Shown in pieces: positions 17,869 to 25,360 of a stretch of DNA of 64,000 nt (positions within the stretch are counted from its first letter, which is position 1; every line of letters begins with the position of its first letter). The notes under the pieces were generated by a model that saw only the letters and a program-made list of their open reading frames with translations, was not told the DNA's origin and searched no databases. A program made the translations under genes and the position numbers. The stretch covers positions 186,001-250,000 of the forward strand of contig NZ_LAZS01000011.1 in the NCBI RefSeq assembly GCF_002007205.1, read 5' to 3'. This DNA comes from Ensifer adhaerens. GTDB lineage: Bacteria; Pseudomonadota; Alphaproteobacteria; Rhizobiales; Rhizobiaceae.

Positions 17869-18492
17869 CCTGAACCCACCGGGAAATCTGATCACAAACT
17901 GCACTCAACAGCCGGGAGTTGCTCGCAACTTCGCTAGGCACGGCACGCAAGCCTCACCAGATGAAAAGAGACAACGGCCTTTAGTTGTCAAATTCCTGAG
18001 CGCCGTCAAGCGTTCAAAGCTGGAATTTCGTCGAGAGAATGGCGCTGCAAGCATCTATCCTGCGTGGTCGTCGCGTGTCATCCTTGCATCCGCCACGCAA
18101 GATAAAGTCTCGAAATGATGTTGCGCGCCATTTCCCCAGCGGCAAAAAAGCCGTCCAGCGACTAATTTCAAGCCATTTCGGTCGTACCAAACGAACTCCA
18201 GATTTTGGTGGGCTCGTGTATCGAACTCATCCACGAGTACAATGCGCAAAAGTATGCGCTGCCTTGGGCTGCGCGGCCGACGATCTAGGAGACGGATTAG
18301 GACGCGGCGGCCCGCAAACACACGTCCCTAGGGGTACTTGAACTGTTCGTGCGAACGTCCAGCCATCGCGCATAATCCTCCGCCAGCCAGACCCGGCTCG
18401 CCTTTCGCAGCTCTATAGTAAGCGCAGAAGTAACGCGCAGAAAATTGGCAACCAGTCGACGCGGCACCAGTACCTACCTCGCACGCATCTCT
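17869..18492. other. Long intergenic region upstream of the capsule operon
   Basis: About 620 bases without a gene I can support. It should contain the promoter of the minus-strand capsule operon and the 3' end of the sterol-desaturase-like gene's transcript. A minus-strand open frame of 88 codons (18055-18321) exists but has no ribosome-binding site or recognisable domain; it could be a decayed gene. The region is also the boundary between the polysaccharide island and the moc locus. Confidence 0.4.
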
Positions 18493-19371
18493 TCAATCAG
18501 CCGCCGACTGCTCCGCCACACCCGCGACTCCGCCCACCTTTCGCAGCTTCACCCCCTTCACCTCCCCCTCAAACGTCTCCACGCGCCGATCATAGTTCGG
18601 CGCGACCGTGCCCATCACGCGATCCCAGAACGAGAAATAGTTCGCGTAGTTGTATTTGAACTCGGCGTGGTGCTGGTCGTGATAGGTGGTGCAGAGGAGC
18701 GGCGACGGATAGCGCGCGGTGCGCGAGGCGAAATATTCGAAGCCGGCGTGGCCGAAGGTGCCGTTGATCTGGTCGAACAGCCGGTGCGCCAGGAGGATGA
18801 TCGGCGGGAACGGCACGAGAAAAGTGATGACGGCGTAGTAGCCCTGGCACATGGCCGTATCCACCAGGCCGATCGAATCGTTGCTCCAGACTGTCGGCGC
18901 GACGCTGCGGTGGTGCAGCAGATGGTATTTGTAGAAGAACTTGGTGTGCAGCAGCCGATGGGCGAAGTAGAACCAGGCGTCGAACAGCACCATGCAGAGT
19001 AAGAAGAGCGGCACGGCCGTCCACCAGCTGAAGTTCCAGGGCGAGAACAGGGTCCACCCCTTGTACTGAACAAAGAGACCGATTGCGACCGCGGTGCAGG
19101 TGACGAGGATCGAGGCCATGCTCTGGCGGATCTCGATGGCCTTGCGCTTCTCGCCGCGCCGGCCCTTCTGAATGCGGCGCTCGGGATTGCGGTCGTTGAG
19201 CCAGGTGATGCCGTAGCCCAGGATGAAGTACAGCGCCACCGTCGACGCATAAATCGCGGCCAGCAAGCCGACAAAGGTGAGACTGTCCTGAAGAAGGGCG
19301 CTCAAATCGTGATCCGTCGCGGAGAGAAAAGTTGAATTGCCGCGTGGACTATACCAACCGCCCTCTCCCAC
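18493..19371 (-). CDS. Sterol desaturase / fatty acid hydroxylase family membrane protein
   Basis: An integral membrane di-iron oxygenase of the ERG3/C-4 sterol methyl oxidase superfamily. Histidine boxes are HRLLH (138-142), HLLHH (150-154) and, near the C-terminus, HDQHH; hydrophobic segments lie at about 30-55, 85-105 and 115-137. The substrate is unknown. GTG 19371 begins the open frame but lacks a clear ribosome-binding site; a TTG at 19305 is an alternative. It lies 15 bases after the PanB-like gene, so it is probably the last gene of the moc operon, unless a promoter lies inside its 5' end. Confidence 0.8.
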   Translation of the reverse strand: MGEGGWYSPRGNSTFLSATDHDLSALLQDSLTFVGLLAAIYASTVALYFILGYGITWLNDRNPERRIQKGRRGEKRKAIEIRQSMASILVTCTAVAIGLFVQYKGWTLFSPWNFSWWTAVPLFLLCMVLFDAWFYFAHRLLHTKFFYKYHLLHHRSVAPTVWSNDSIGLVDTAMCQGYYAVITFLVPFPPIILLAHRLFDQINGTFGHAGFEYFASRTARYPSPLLCTTYHDQHHAEFKYNYANYFSFWDRVMGTVAPNYDRRVETFEGEVKGVKLRKVGGVAGVAEQSAAD

Positions 19372-19386
19372 GCAAGTCGTCCCGCC

Positions 19387-20184
19387 CTAGGCGCGCTCAA
19401 GCTCGGTCAGAAATGCGCTCAGTTCCGTTTCATCGATACCGACAAGATGCCGCTGCTGAGGATAGGCGCCAGACCGGACATCCGCTGCAAACTCCGAAAA
19501 CGCGGCGGTCCGCTCGCGCTGAAGCCTGTCATGTTCGGCGGCAAAGTTTCGATAGATCTTGGCATGGCGCGGCACGTGACCGCGATTGCTGCCGAGCACG
19601 TCAGCTGCGAACAGATATTGGGCGTCGCAGCCTGCCCCCGCCCCCATCGAGAGCATCAGCATTGATGTTCTGGCGCTGATCGCCGCTGCGACGTCGCCGG
19701 GCACGACCTCGATCTCGGCCGCAAAGGCGCCGGCCTCCTCCAGCGCCTTGACCTGCCGCCAGATCTCGAACGCACTTTGCGCGGTCTTGCCGACCGCGCG
19801 AAAACCGCCGGTCCAGGTGGCCTTTGAGGGGATGAGGCCGACATGACCGCAGACGGGAATGCCCTCCTCCCGCATCCGCCGGACGGTGGAAAGCCCGGCG
19901 GCGCAATAGACCGCGTCGCCGCCGGCCTTCAGCGCCTTGAAGGCCGCGCGCATATACTCCTCGGCGGTGACGTAGTCGCCATATTCGAGACCAGGAAAGG
20001 CAAAGCAGGTCGGCGCCACCTCGCGAAACTCAGGCCCCAGGAGCGCCGGCGGAACGGAAACGAGATCGATGCCGGCTGTTTCCGCCGCTTCGGCTTCATC
20101 GAGCGTCTCGACCCGCAGCATGGTGAGCTGGCGCTTGCCCTTCATCGACAAGAGGTCGGCAACGGTCGGGCGGTGGCTTTTCAT
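19387..20184 (-). CDS. PanB-like protein (ketopantoate hydroxymethyltransferase family) with altered active site
   Basis: The 265-aa protein aligns along its length with PanB, which transfers a hydroxymethyl group from methylene-tetrahydrofolate to ketoisovalerate. Kept features are CGHVGLIPS (His114, equivalent to E. coli His136), EIEVVPGDV (Glu159, E. coli Glu181) and GHVPRHAKIYRNF. By my alignment the magnesium ligands Asp45 and Asp84 are replaced by Pro/Val (LVSVPPALLG) and Gly65, and Lys112/Glu114 by Tyr93 and Ala95. It is therefore unlikely to be an ordinary PanB. GGAG precedes the ATG. It follows mocF by 48 bases, suggesting a role in rhizopine or one-carbon metabolism; this is inference. 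Confidence 0.8.
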   Translation of the reverse strand: MKSHRPTVADLLSMKGKRQLTMLRVETLDEAEAAETAGIDLVSVPPALLGPEFREVAPTCFAFPGLEYGDYVTAEEYMRAAFKALKAGGDAVYCAAGLSTVRRMREEGIPVCGHVGLIPSKATWTGGFRAVGKTAQSAFEIWRQVKALEEAGAFAAEIEVVPGDVAAAISARTSMLMLSMGAGAGCDAQYLFAADVLGSNRGHVPRHAKIYRNFAAEHDRLQRERTAAFSEFAADVRSGAYPQQRHLVGIDETELSAFLTELERA

Positions 20185-20232
20185 GAGAAGGCTCCGAAGA
20201 TCATGGAAACAGGATGGAGATTGCCTCTCGCG

Positions 20233-21459
20233 CTAGGCCGCGAGAAGCGCCTTGAGCTTGGTTTCGGGCGAGACAAGCGCCTGCGGATCCGGTCGCTTGC
20301 CGGCGGCAATCAACATTTCGGCGAGGCGAATGTCGCGCGCCACGGCGTTGCCCGGGCCGATGCCTGACGCAGACAGCAGGCGGCCGCTATCGTCGAGATG
20401 GAAGAGGATGAACGCGCCGTCGGAAAGATCGCGCCGCACCGTCGTCGAAGCACCGTCGGCGAGCCCGGCGATCTGCAGCGTCAGGTCATACTGATCGGAC
20501 CAGAACCACGGCACGCTCGTGATCGCTTCGCCAGCGCCGAGCAGATTGCCGGCGACGAGCGTTCCCTGATCCTGCGCGTTGCGCCACGCCTCCAGCCGTA
20601 TCCGGCGATCGCCATAGTGACAGAGCGGGAATGAGCAGCAATCGCCGGCGGCATAGATATCCGGGTCGCTCGTTTGCAGCGTGGCGTCGACGGCGATGCC
20701 GTTCTCGATCGAAAGGCCGGCGGCTGCCGCCAGTTCGGTGTTCGGGACCGCGCCGATGCCAACGACGACGAGGTCGGCTTCTACGGTCTCATCGCCGGCA
20801 AGGGCGATACGTGCGCTTCGGTCGTCTGCGTCGATGCGGTCGATCTTCGCGCTGCAACGGATGTCGACGCCTTCCGCACGGTGCCGCTCGGCAACGACTG
20901 CGGCAATGTCCTCAGGCACACCGCGCGAAAGGATGCGTGTGAGCCCCTCGATCAGGATAACGGTCGCACCGAGCCGGCGCGCCGTTGCGGCGAGCTCGAG
21001 ACCGATGAATCCCCCACCGATGATTGCCAGCTTGCGCTCCGGTGCGAGTTCGCGGCGAATCTCTTCAGCGTCGGCATGTGTTCTGAGCGTGCGAATGCGC
21101 CGCGGCGCGTCGCCGGTCCCCGCGATCGTTCGGGCCCGGGCGCCGGTCGTCAGCAACAGCCGGTCATAGGCGATGGCGCTTCCGTCTGCGAGCGTCACGC
21201 GCTTTTCGGCGCGATCGATAGACGTGACCGGCGCATCCGTCAGCACCTCGATCCCAGCGGCCGCATAGCGCTCGGCATCGGCGACGTGTTTCGGCGGAAG
21301 CTGCGCCTTGAGGCCATCCTTCGAAAGGGGCGGCCGCTCGTATGGCAGATGCGGTTCCGCGCCAATCAGCTTGATCCTGCCGTCATATCCCTTTTCCCTG
21401 AGAGCAAATGCGGCCCTTGCACCACATTCGCCAGCGCCCACGATGACGATGCACCCCAT
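20233..21459 (-). CDS. mocF: Ferredoxin reductase (rhizopine catabolism)
   Basis: An FAD/NAD(P)H-dependent ferredoxin reductase that passes electrons to the Rieske ferredoxin MocE for the oxygenase MocD. It begins MGCIVIVGAGECGARAAFAL (FAD loop at 7-12), then PYERPPLSK, LLLTTGARAR, a second nucleotide loop IIGGGFIGLELAATARRLGA, and IYAAGDCCSFP. C-terminal WFWSDQYDLTLQIAG is typical of oxygenase-coupled reductases. ATG 21459 is chosen for its strong GGAGG; 19 further codons open upstream are not needed. Gene order mocD-mocE-mocF matches the rhizopine demethylation genes described in Rhizobium leguminosarum. Confidence 0.88.
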   Translation of the reverse strand: MGCIVIVGAGECGARAAFALREKGYDGRIKLIGAEPHLPYERPPLSKDGLKAQLPPKHVADAERYAAAGIEVLTDAPVTSIDRAEKRVTLADGSAIAYDRLLLTTGARARTIAGTGDAPRRIRTLRTHADAEEIRRELAPERKLAIIGGGFIGLELAATARRLGATVILIEGLTRILSRGVPEDIAAVVAERHRAEGVDIRCSAKIDRIDADDRSARIALAGDETVEADLVVVGIGAVPNTELAAAAGLSIENGIAVDATLQTSDPDIYAAGDCCSFPLCHYGDRRIRLEAWRNAQDQGTLVAGNLLGAGEAITSVPWFWSDQYDLTLQIAGLADGASTTVRRDLSDGAFILFHLDDSGRLLSASGIGPGNAVARDIRLAEMLIAAGKRPDPQALVSPETKLKALLAA

Positions 21460-21508
21460 CTCAACCTCCTTGCCCGCCGCGGCGAGCCCAATCCTATCGA
21501 AAACGGCT

Positions 21509-21826
21509 TCAGCCAAGGGCGATGAACACGCTTCCGGCCTCGACCTTCACCGGATAGGTCTTCAGGTTGACGCAGACGGGAGCGCCCTTGGCCTGGCCAG
21601 TCTTGTAGTTGAAGCGGCCGTTGTGCTTCGGACATTCGATGATGTCGTCCATCACGAGGCCATCGGCGAGATGAATGTGCTCGTGCGTGCAGAGCCCGTC
21701 GGTCGCGAAATATTCGTCGTCGGGGCTGCGGTAGACCGCGAAAGTGCGTCCGCCATGATCAAAACGGATGACGTCTTCCTCATCGATTTCGTCCGCGGCG
21801 CAGACTTCGATCCAGTTTCCGCTCAT
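21509..21826 (-). CDS. mocE: Rieske-type [2Fe-2S] ferredoxin (rhizopine catabolism)
   Basis: A 105-aa soluble Rieske ferredoxin carrying electrons from MocF to MocD. The cluster motifs are C46-T-H48 and C65-P-K-H68, that is CXH-X16-CXXH, in TDGLCTHEHIHLADG and IIECPKHNGRFNYKTG. GGAGGA lies before ATG 21826. The gene is in a different position from a long spurious frame that covers it. It starts 29 bases after mocD ends and stops 49 before mocF begins. Confidence 0.92.
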   Translation of the reverse strand: MSGNWIEVCAADEIDEEDVIRFDHGGRTFAVYRSPDDEYFATDGLCTHEHIHLADGLVMDDIIECPKHNGRFNYKTGQAKGAPVCVNLKTYPVKVEAGSVFIALG

Positions 21827-21855
21827 GACTTCCTCCCATTCGTTGCGTTTGTCGG

Positions 21856-22947
21856 TTACTCGGCCGCGTGCACGATCGCATCGCTGTGAAATTCTTCCCG
21901 GTAGGGCTTTGCCGTCGCCGGCAGCTCGCGTCTCAGGAAATAGTCTTCGTTGCGCAGCTGCCGCAGAAAGGCCGGGATCATTTCGCGATAGCCGTGCAGC
22001 ATCGACGGGTTCGGCGCCGGCAGGTCGTGTTTGATCATGGCGTGCAGCTTCGGCAGCGCGTGGTAGGGCACCATCGGGAACATGTGATGCTCCACATGGT
22101 AGTTCATGTTCCAGTAGACGAAGCGGCTGACCGGGTTCATGTAGACCGTGCGGCTGTTCAGCCGATGGTCCGTCACGTTGTCGGCAAGACCGCCATGCTG
22201 CAGCAGCCCGGTCAGTACATGATGCCAGGCACCATAGAGCCGGGGCAGGCCGATCAGCATCAATGGCAGGATCGAGCCGAGATAGAAGCAGGCGGCAATG
22301 GTCGCCGCATAGATCGCAAACCAGATGCGGGCGACGAGGATCGCCTTCGGCTGCTCCATTTCGGGGATGAAGGTCGCCTCCTCGGCGCTGATGATGCCGA
22401 ACGTATTGCGCACCATGTCGATCATCGCGTGCCAGACATCGAGCACGCCGAAGAAATTGAGAACGAGGCGCAGAAGATCCGGCGGCCGCATGACGGCGAT
22501 CTCGGGATCCCGACCGACGATCACCGTATCCGTATGGTGGCGGGTGTGGCTCCAGCGCCAGGTGACGGGATTGCGCATGATCATGAAGCAGGCGATCTGG
22601 TAGACGGCGTCGTTCATCCACATCGTCTTGAACGCCGTGCCGTGGCCGCATTCGTGCCAGCGGCTGTCGGAGGCCGAACCGTAGAGAACGCCATAGGCGA
22701 GGAAGAACGGAACCGCCCACCAGGTGCCCCAGAACGTGATGCCGAGTGCGCCGAACAGAACGAGACAGCCGAGCCAGATCGCGGTGTCGCGGATAGCCGG
22801 TCCATCCTCGCGCTTCATCAGTTCCTTCATCTGCTTGCGCGGAATGTCGGTGTGATACCACTCCGCAGCCGAGAGGCCGTTGGCGACGGCCGCCTGCGCA
22901 TCTCGGCCAAGCAGGCTGTAGTCTCGCTTCGTCGGCGTCATCGTCAT
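21856..22947 (-). CDS. mocD: Membrane di-iron oxygenase, fatty-acid-desaturase family (rhizopine demethylation)
   Basis: MocD-type hydrocarbon oxygenase/desaturase in the inner membrane. In rhizobia mocDEF are needed to convert 3-O-methyl-scyllo-inosamine to scyllo-inosamine, presumably by O-demethylation. Three histidine boxes are intact: HECGH (98-102), HTRHH (134-138) and HVEHH (284-288). Hydrophobic segments lie at about 55-90 and 210-245. ATG 22947 has GGGGAGGAG upstream; codons before it to 23004 lack support. First gene of the operon, divergent from the LacI regulator across a 164-base shared promoter region. Confidence 0.88.
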   Translation of the reverse strand: MTMTPTKRDYSLLGRDAQAAVANGLSAAEWYHTDIPRKQMKELMKREDGPAIRDTAIWLGCLVLFGALGITFWGTWWAVPFFLAYGVLYGSASDSRWHECGHGTAFKTMWMNDAVYQIACFMIMRNPVTWRWSHTRHHTDTVIVGRDPEIAVMRPPDLLRLVLNFFGVLDVWHAMIDMVRNTFGIISAEEATFIPEMEQPKAILVARIWFAIYAATIAACFYLGSILPLMLIGLPRLYGAWHHVLTGLLQHGGLADNVTDHRLNSRTVYMNPVSRFVYWNMNYHVEHHMFPMVPYHALPKLHAMIKHDLPAPNPSMLHGYREMIPAFLRQLRNEDYFLRRELPATAKPYREEFHSDAIVHAAE

Positions 22948-23111
22948 TTGCGCTCCTCCCCACGGTCCGACCCGATCTGGCCGGCGACGTCTCATCTCGT
23001 GCAATGACGATAGGTTGACTTTTGCCAGGTCTCAATGCAGCAATGATATATTCTCTCAAATGATATCATCCAGCGCATTTCATCTGTGATGCAAACCTAT
23101 CAGGAGACGCG
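22948..23111. promoter_or_regulatory. Divergent mocD / lacI-type regulator promoter region
   Basis: The region separates two divergent genes and is AT-rich at 23040-23070. It contains the 10-bp palindrome ATGATATCAT at 23060-23069 and a related ATGATAT copy at 23043. The TGGAAT-N5-TTCC element found before mocC and mocB is absent here, so regulation of mocDEF may use a different site. Exact -10/-35 boxes were not assigned. Confidence 0.5.
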
Positions 23112-24143
23112 ATGAGCAACCGCCCGACCATTGCCGACCTTGCGCGCACCGCCGGCGTCAGCGTCGCGACCGTCGATCGCGTGCTGAACGGCCGCCATCC
23201 CGTGCGGGAGGAAACCGCGCGCCGGGTCTATGAGGCGGCCAAGGCGATCGGCTATCACGCCGTCGGCCTGATCCGGCAGCGCGTCTTCGAGGACCTGCCG
23301 CAATACAGGCTTGGGTTCGTGCTGCAGAAGCCGGAGCAGGCCTTCTATCAAACGGTCGCGAAGGAAATCGACAACGCCGCGCTGTCGCTGTCGCATGCCC
23401 GCGTCTTCGCCCAGGTCGACTTCGTCGCAAACTCCACTCCATCGGCGATCACGGAAAAGCTTCGAGCCGCCGCAGCACGCAACCAGGCCATCGCGCTCGT
23501 CGCTCCCGATTATCCGGCAGTGACCACCGCGATCGAAGAACTCAAGGAACGCGGCATCCCCGTCTTCTCGCTGCTTTCGGACTTTGCTGCGGGGGTCCGC
23601 GAAGGCTATGTCGGCCTCAACAACCACAAGGTCGGCCGCACGGCGGCGTGGATGATCACGAAAGCGGCCAAGCGCCCCGGCAAGGTCGCGGCCTTCGTCG
23701 GCAGCCATCGCTTTCTCGGCCACGAGCTTCGAGAGATCGGCTTCCGTTCCTATTTTCGCGAGCATGCGCCCGATTTCGAAGTGCTGGACACCATGGTCAA
23801 CCTCGACACGGCCGAGATTACCCATGAAGCGACACTCAACCTGCTGCAGCGCCATCCGGATCTGATCGGCTTCTACGTCTGCGGCGGCGGCATGGAAGGT
23901 GCGATCTCGGCAATCCGGGAAGAAAAGCTCGAAGGCAAGCTCATCGCCGTCGTCAACGAGTTGACGGCGGATTCCCGGGCGGCCCTTGGCGACGACGTCG
24001 TGACCCTGGCGATATCGACGCCGACCGCCGCGCTCGCGCGCGAAACGATCAACCTGATGATCCAGGCGATCGACAAGGGTCCGACCGGCGCCCCGGGGCA
24101 AACCTTCCTTCCGTTCGACCTCTTCACGCCGGAAAATATCTAG
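23112..24143 (+). CDS. LacI-family transcriptional regulator
   Basis: A 343-aa LacI/PurR-type regulator with an N-terminal helix-turn-helix (PTIADLARTAGVSVATVDRVLNG, residues 4-27 in part), the hinge region and a periplasmic-binding-protein-like ligand domain. That domain shows GLNNHKVGRTAAWMI, FVGSHRFLGHELREIGFRSYF and GFYVCGGGMEGA, like sugar- and inositol-sensing relatives. AGGAG precedes ATG 23112. Placed between mocD and mocC, it probably senses rhizopine or a product of it and binds the palindromes at 24253-24288 and 25202-25217. Classical rhizopine loci use a GntR-type MocR, so this is a different arrangement. Confidence 0.9.
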   Translation: MSNRPTIADLARTAGVSVATVDRVLNGRHPVREETARRVYEAAKAIGYHAVGLIRQRVFEDLPQYRLGFVLQKPEQAFYQTVAKEIDNAALSLSHARVFAQVDFVANSTPSAITEKLRAAAARNQAIALVAPDYPAVTTAIEELKERGIPVFSLLSDFAAGVREGYVGLNNHKVGRTAAWMITKAAKRPGKVAAFVGSHRFLGHELREIGFRSYFREHAPDFEVLDTMVNLDTAEITHEATLNLLQRHPDLIGFYVCGGGMEGAISAIREEKLEGKLIAVVNELTADSRAALGDDVVTLAISTPTAALARETINLMIQAIDKGPTGAPGQTFLPFDLFTPENI

Positions 24144-24149
24144 CGGAGC

Positions 24150-24167
24150 ATGATGGAATTCCATCAT
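24150..24167. repeat. 18-bp perfect palindrome after the LacI gene
   Basis: ATGATGGAATTCCATCAT is a perfect 9+9 palindrome, six bases after the regulator's stop codon. It resembles the start of common rhizobial intergenic sequences and could also be an operator half-site pair (GGAATTCC), but its spacing differs from the moc operators. Its function is unknown. Confidence 0.5.
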
Positions 24168-24252
24168 TGACGAAAGGCGATCTTGCAGAAATGCAAGGCG
24201 TTTGAGCACCGCGCTCTTTGACTATCCTCAAGCAGTTGGCGATTTGGCCGCG

Positions 24253-24288
24253 ACGTTATAAATGGAATGAACGTTCCATTTATAACGT
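24253..24288. promoter_or_regulatory. Candidate LacI-family operator upstream of mocC
   Basis: The arms ACGTTATAAATGGAA and TTCCATTTATAACGT are perfect 15-base inverted repeats around TGAACG. The core TGGAATGAACGTTCCA (24263-24278) matches the TGGAATACATATTCCG core at 25202-25217. It lies 16 bases before the mocC ribosome-binding site, a position suited to repression by the adjacent LacI-type protein. Confidence 0.75.
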
Positions 24289-24318
24289 TTGACCCATCCC
24301 ACTGGAGGAGACATTCCC

Positions 24319-25131
24319 GTGACCGCCCTGCCCTTCGCTCTCAACCACATGACGACGCCAAGCCTGCCGCTTGGCGCTTTTTTCGAACTCGCCAGATCGC
24401 TCGGCATGTCCTCCGTCGAAATTCGCAACGATCTTGATAACAACGCGATTCTCGATGGCACGCCGGCAATGGATGTCGCCGCGCTCGCCGGCCGTTACGA
24501 CATCACGATCATCTCGATCAATGCCTTGCAACGTTTCAACGAATGGAACGAGCGCCGGCAGGCCGAAGCCGAAGAACTGATCGCCTATGCACGCGACTGC
24601 GGCGCCATGGCCCTTGTCCTCGTTCCCGTCAATGACAGCTCGGGCCAGGCCGATGGCGAACGCCAGGCAAATCTTCGCAAGGCTCTGACGGCACTGAAAC
24701 CGATGCTCGAAAAGGCCGGAATCATCGGCCTCGTCGAACCGCTCGGCTTCGAGATCTGCTCGCTGCGCTCGAAGACGGAAGCCGTTGACGCAATCAAGGC
24801 AGTCGACGGCGAAAAGACCTTCCGCCTGGTGCACGACACGTTCCACCACCACCTCGCCGGCGAACTCGAAATCTATCCTGAGATGACCGGCCTCATCCAC
24901 ATTTCCGGCGTCACCGATGAACGCGTTGCCGTGACGGACCTGCGCGATTCGCACCGCGTGCTTGTCGATCAGGCCGATCTGCTCGACAACGTCGGACAGA
25001 TCCGGCGCCTGCGTGCAGCGGGCTATGCAGGCCCGCTTTCCTTCGAGCCATTCGCCGCCGAAGTTCACGAATTGGCGGATCCCGCCACCGCCGTCAGGCA
25101 GAGCGTGGACTACATTCAAATCCACATCTGA
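24319..25131 (+). CDS. mocC: Sugar phosphate isomerase/epimerase family, MocC-like (rhizopine catabolism)
   Basis: A TIM-barrel protein of the AP-endonuclease-2/xylose isomerase superfamily related to MocC and IolH. Segments such as FALNHMTTPSLPLGAFFELAR, ITIISINALQRFNEW, GLVEPLGFEICSLRSK, FRLVHDTFHHHLAGE and SFEPFAAEV supply the Glu/Asp/His metal ligands expected of the fold. In rhizopine pathways MocC acts on the inosamine or inosose intermediate; the exact reaction is not settled. GTG 24319 behind GGAGGAG is the start; the open frame from TTG 24289 begins inside the operator's edge. Confidence 0.82.
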   Translation: MTALPFALNHMTTPSLPLGAFFELARSLGMSSVEIRNDLDNNAILDGTPAMDVAALAGRYDITIISINALQRFNEWNERRQAEAEELIAYARDCGAMALVLVPVNDSSGQADGERQANLRKALTALKPMLEKAGIIGLVEPLGFEICSLRSKTEAVDAIKAVDGEKTFRLVHDTFHHHLAGELEIYPEMTGLIHISGVTDERVAVTDLRDSHRVLVDQADLLDNVGQIRRLRAAGYAGPLSFEPFAAEVHELADPATAVRQSVDYIQIHI

Positions 25132-25164
25132 ACATCTCCGGCGTGAGCCCGGCAAATCAACAAC

Positions 25165-25193
25165 GGGCGCCGTATCAGGTCTTGACGGCGCCC
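25165..25193 (+). terminator. Hairpin between mocC and mocB
   Basis: GGGCGCCGT and ACGGCGCCC form a perfect 9-bp stem with an 11-base loop, 33 bases after mocC. No T-run follows, so it may be a weak or Rho-dependent terminator or an mRNA-end stabiliser separating mocC from mocB. Confidence 0.5.
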
Positions 25194-25201
25194 GCATAAA
25201 A

Positions 25202-25217
25202 TGGAATACATATTCCG
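25202..25217. promoter_or_regulatory. Candidate LacI-family operator upstream of mocB
   Basis: TGGAATACATATTCCG contains the perfect GGAATA/TATTCC inverted repeat. It shares TGGAAT-N5-TTCC with the element before mocC. A further half-site TATTCCGT recurs at 25241-25248, exactly 30 bases from the copy at 25211-25218, about three helical turns. A second promoter with its own control probably lies here. Confidence 0.65.
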
Positions 25218-25360
25218 TAATCGCAATTTACTGGTTCGTTTATTCCGTTTTATTCGAGGGCGCAGCGGGAGTGCCGCTTTCGAGATGAGTGAGCGCAATC
25301 CGGCATTGCGTCCCCGGCAGGAGAAGGTGTCGCCGGGCACCATTGTGGAGGAGAAAGACA

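Noticed and set aside
18055-18321. 88-codon minus-strand frame in the 17.9-18.5 kb gap
   Set aside because: No ribosome-binding site, no domain recognised and overlapping frames on the other strand; at most a decayed gene.
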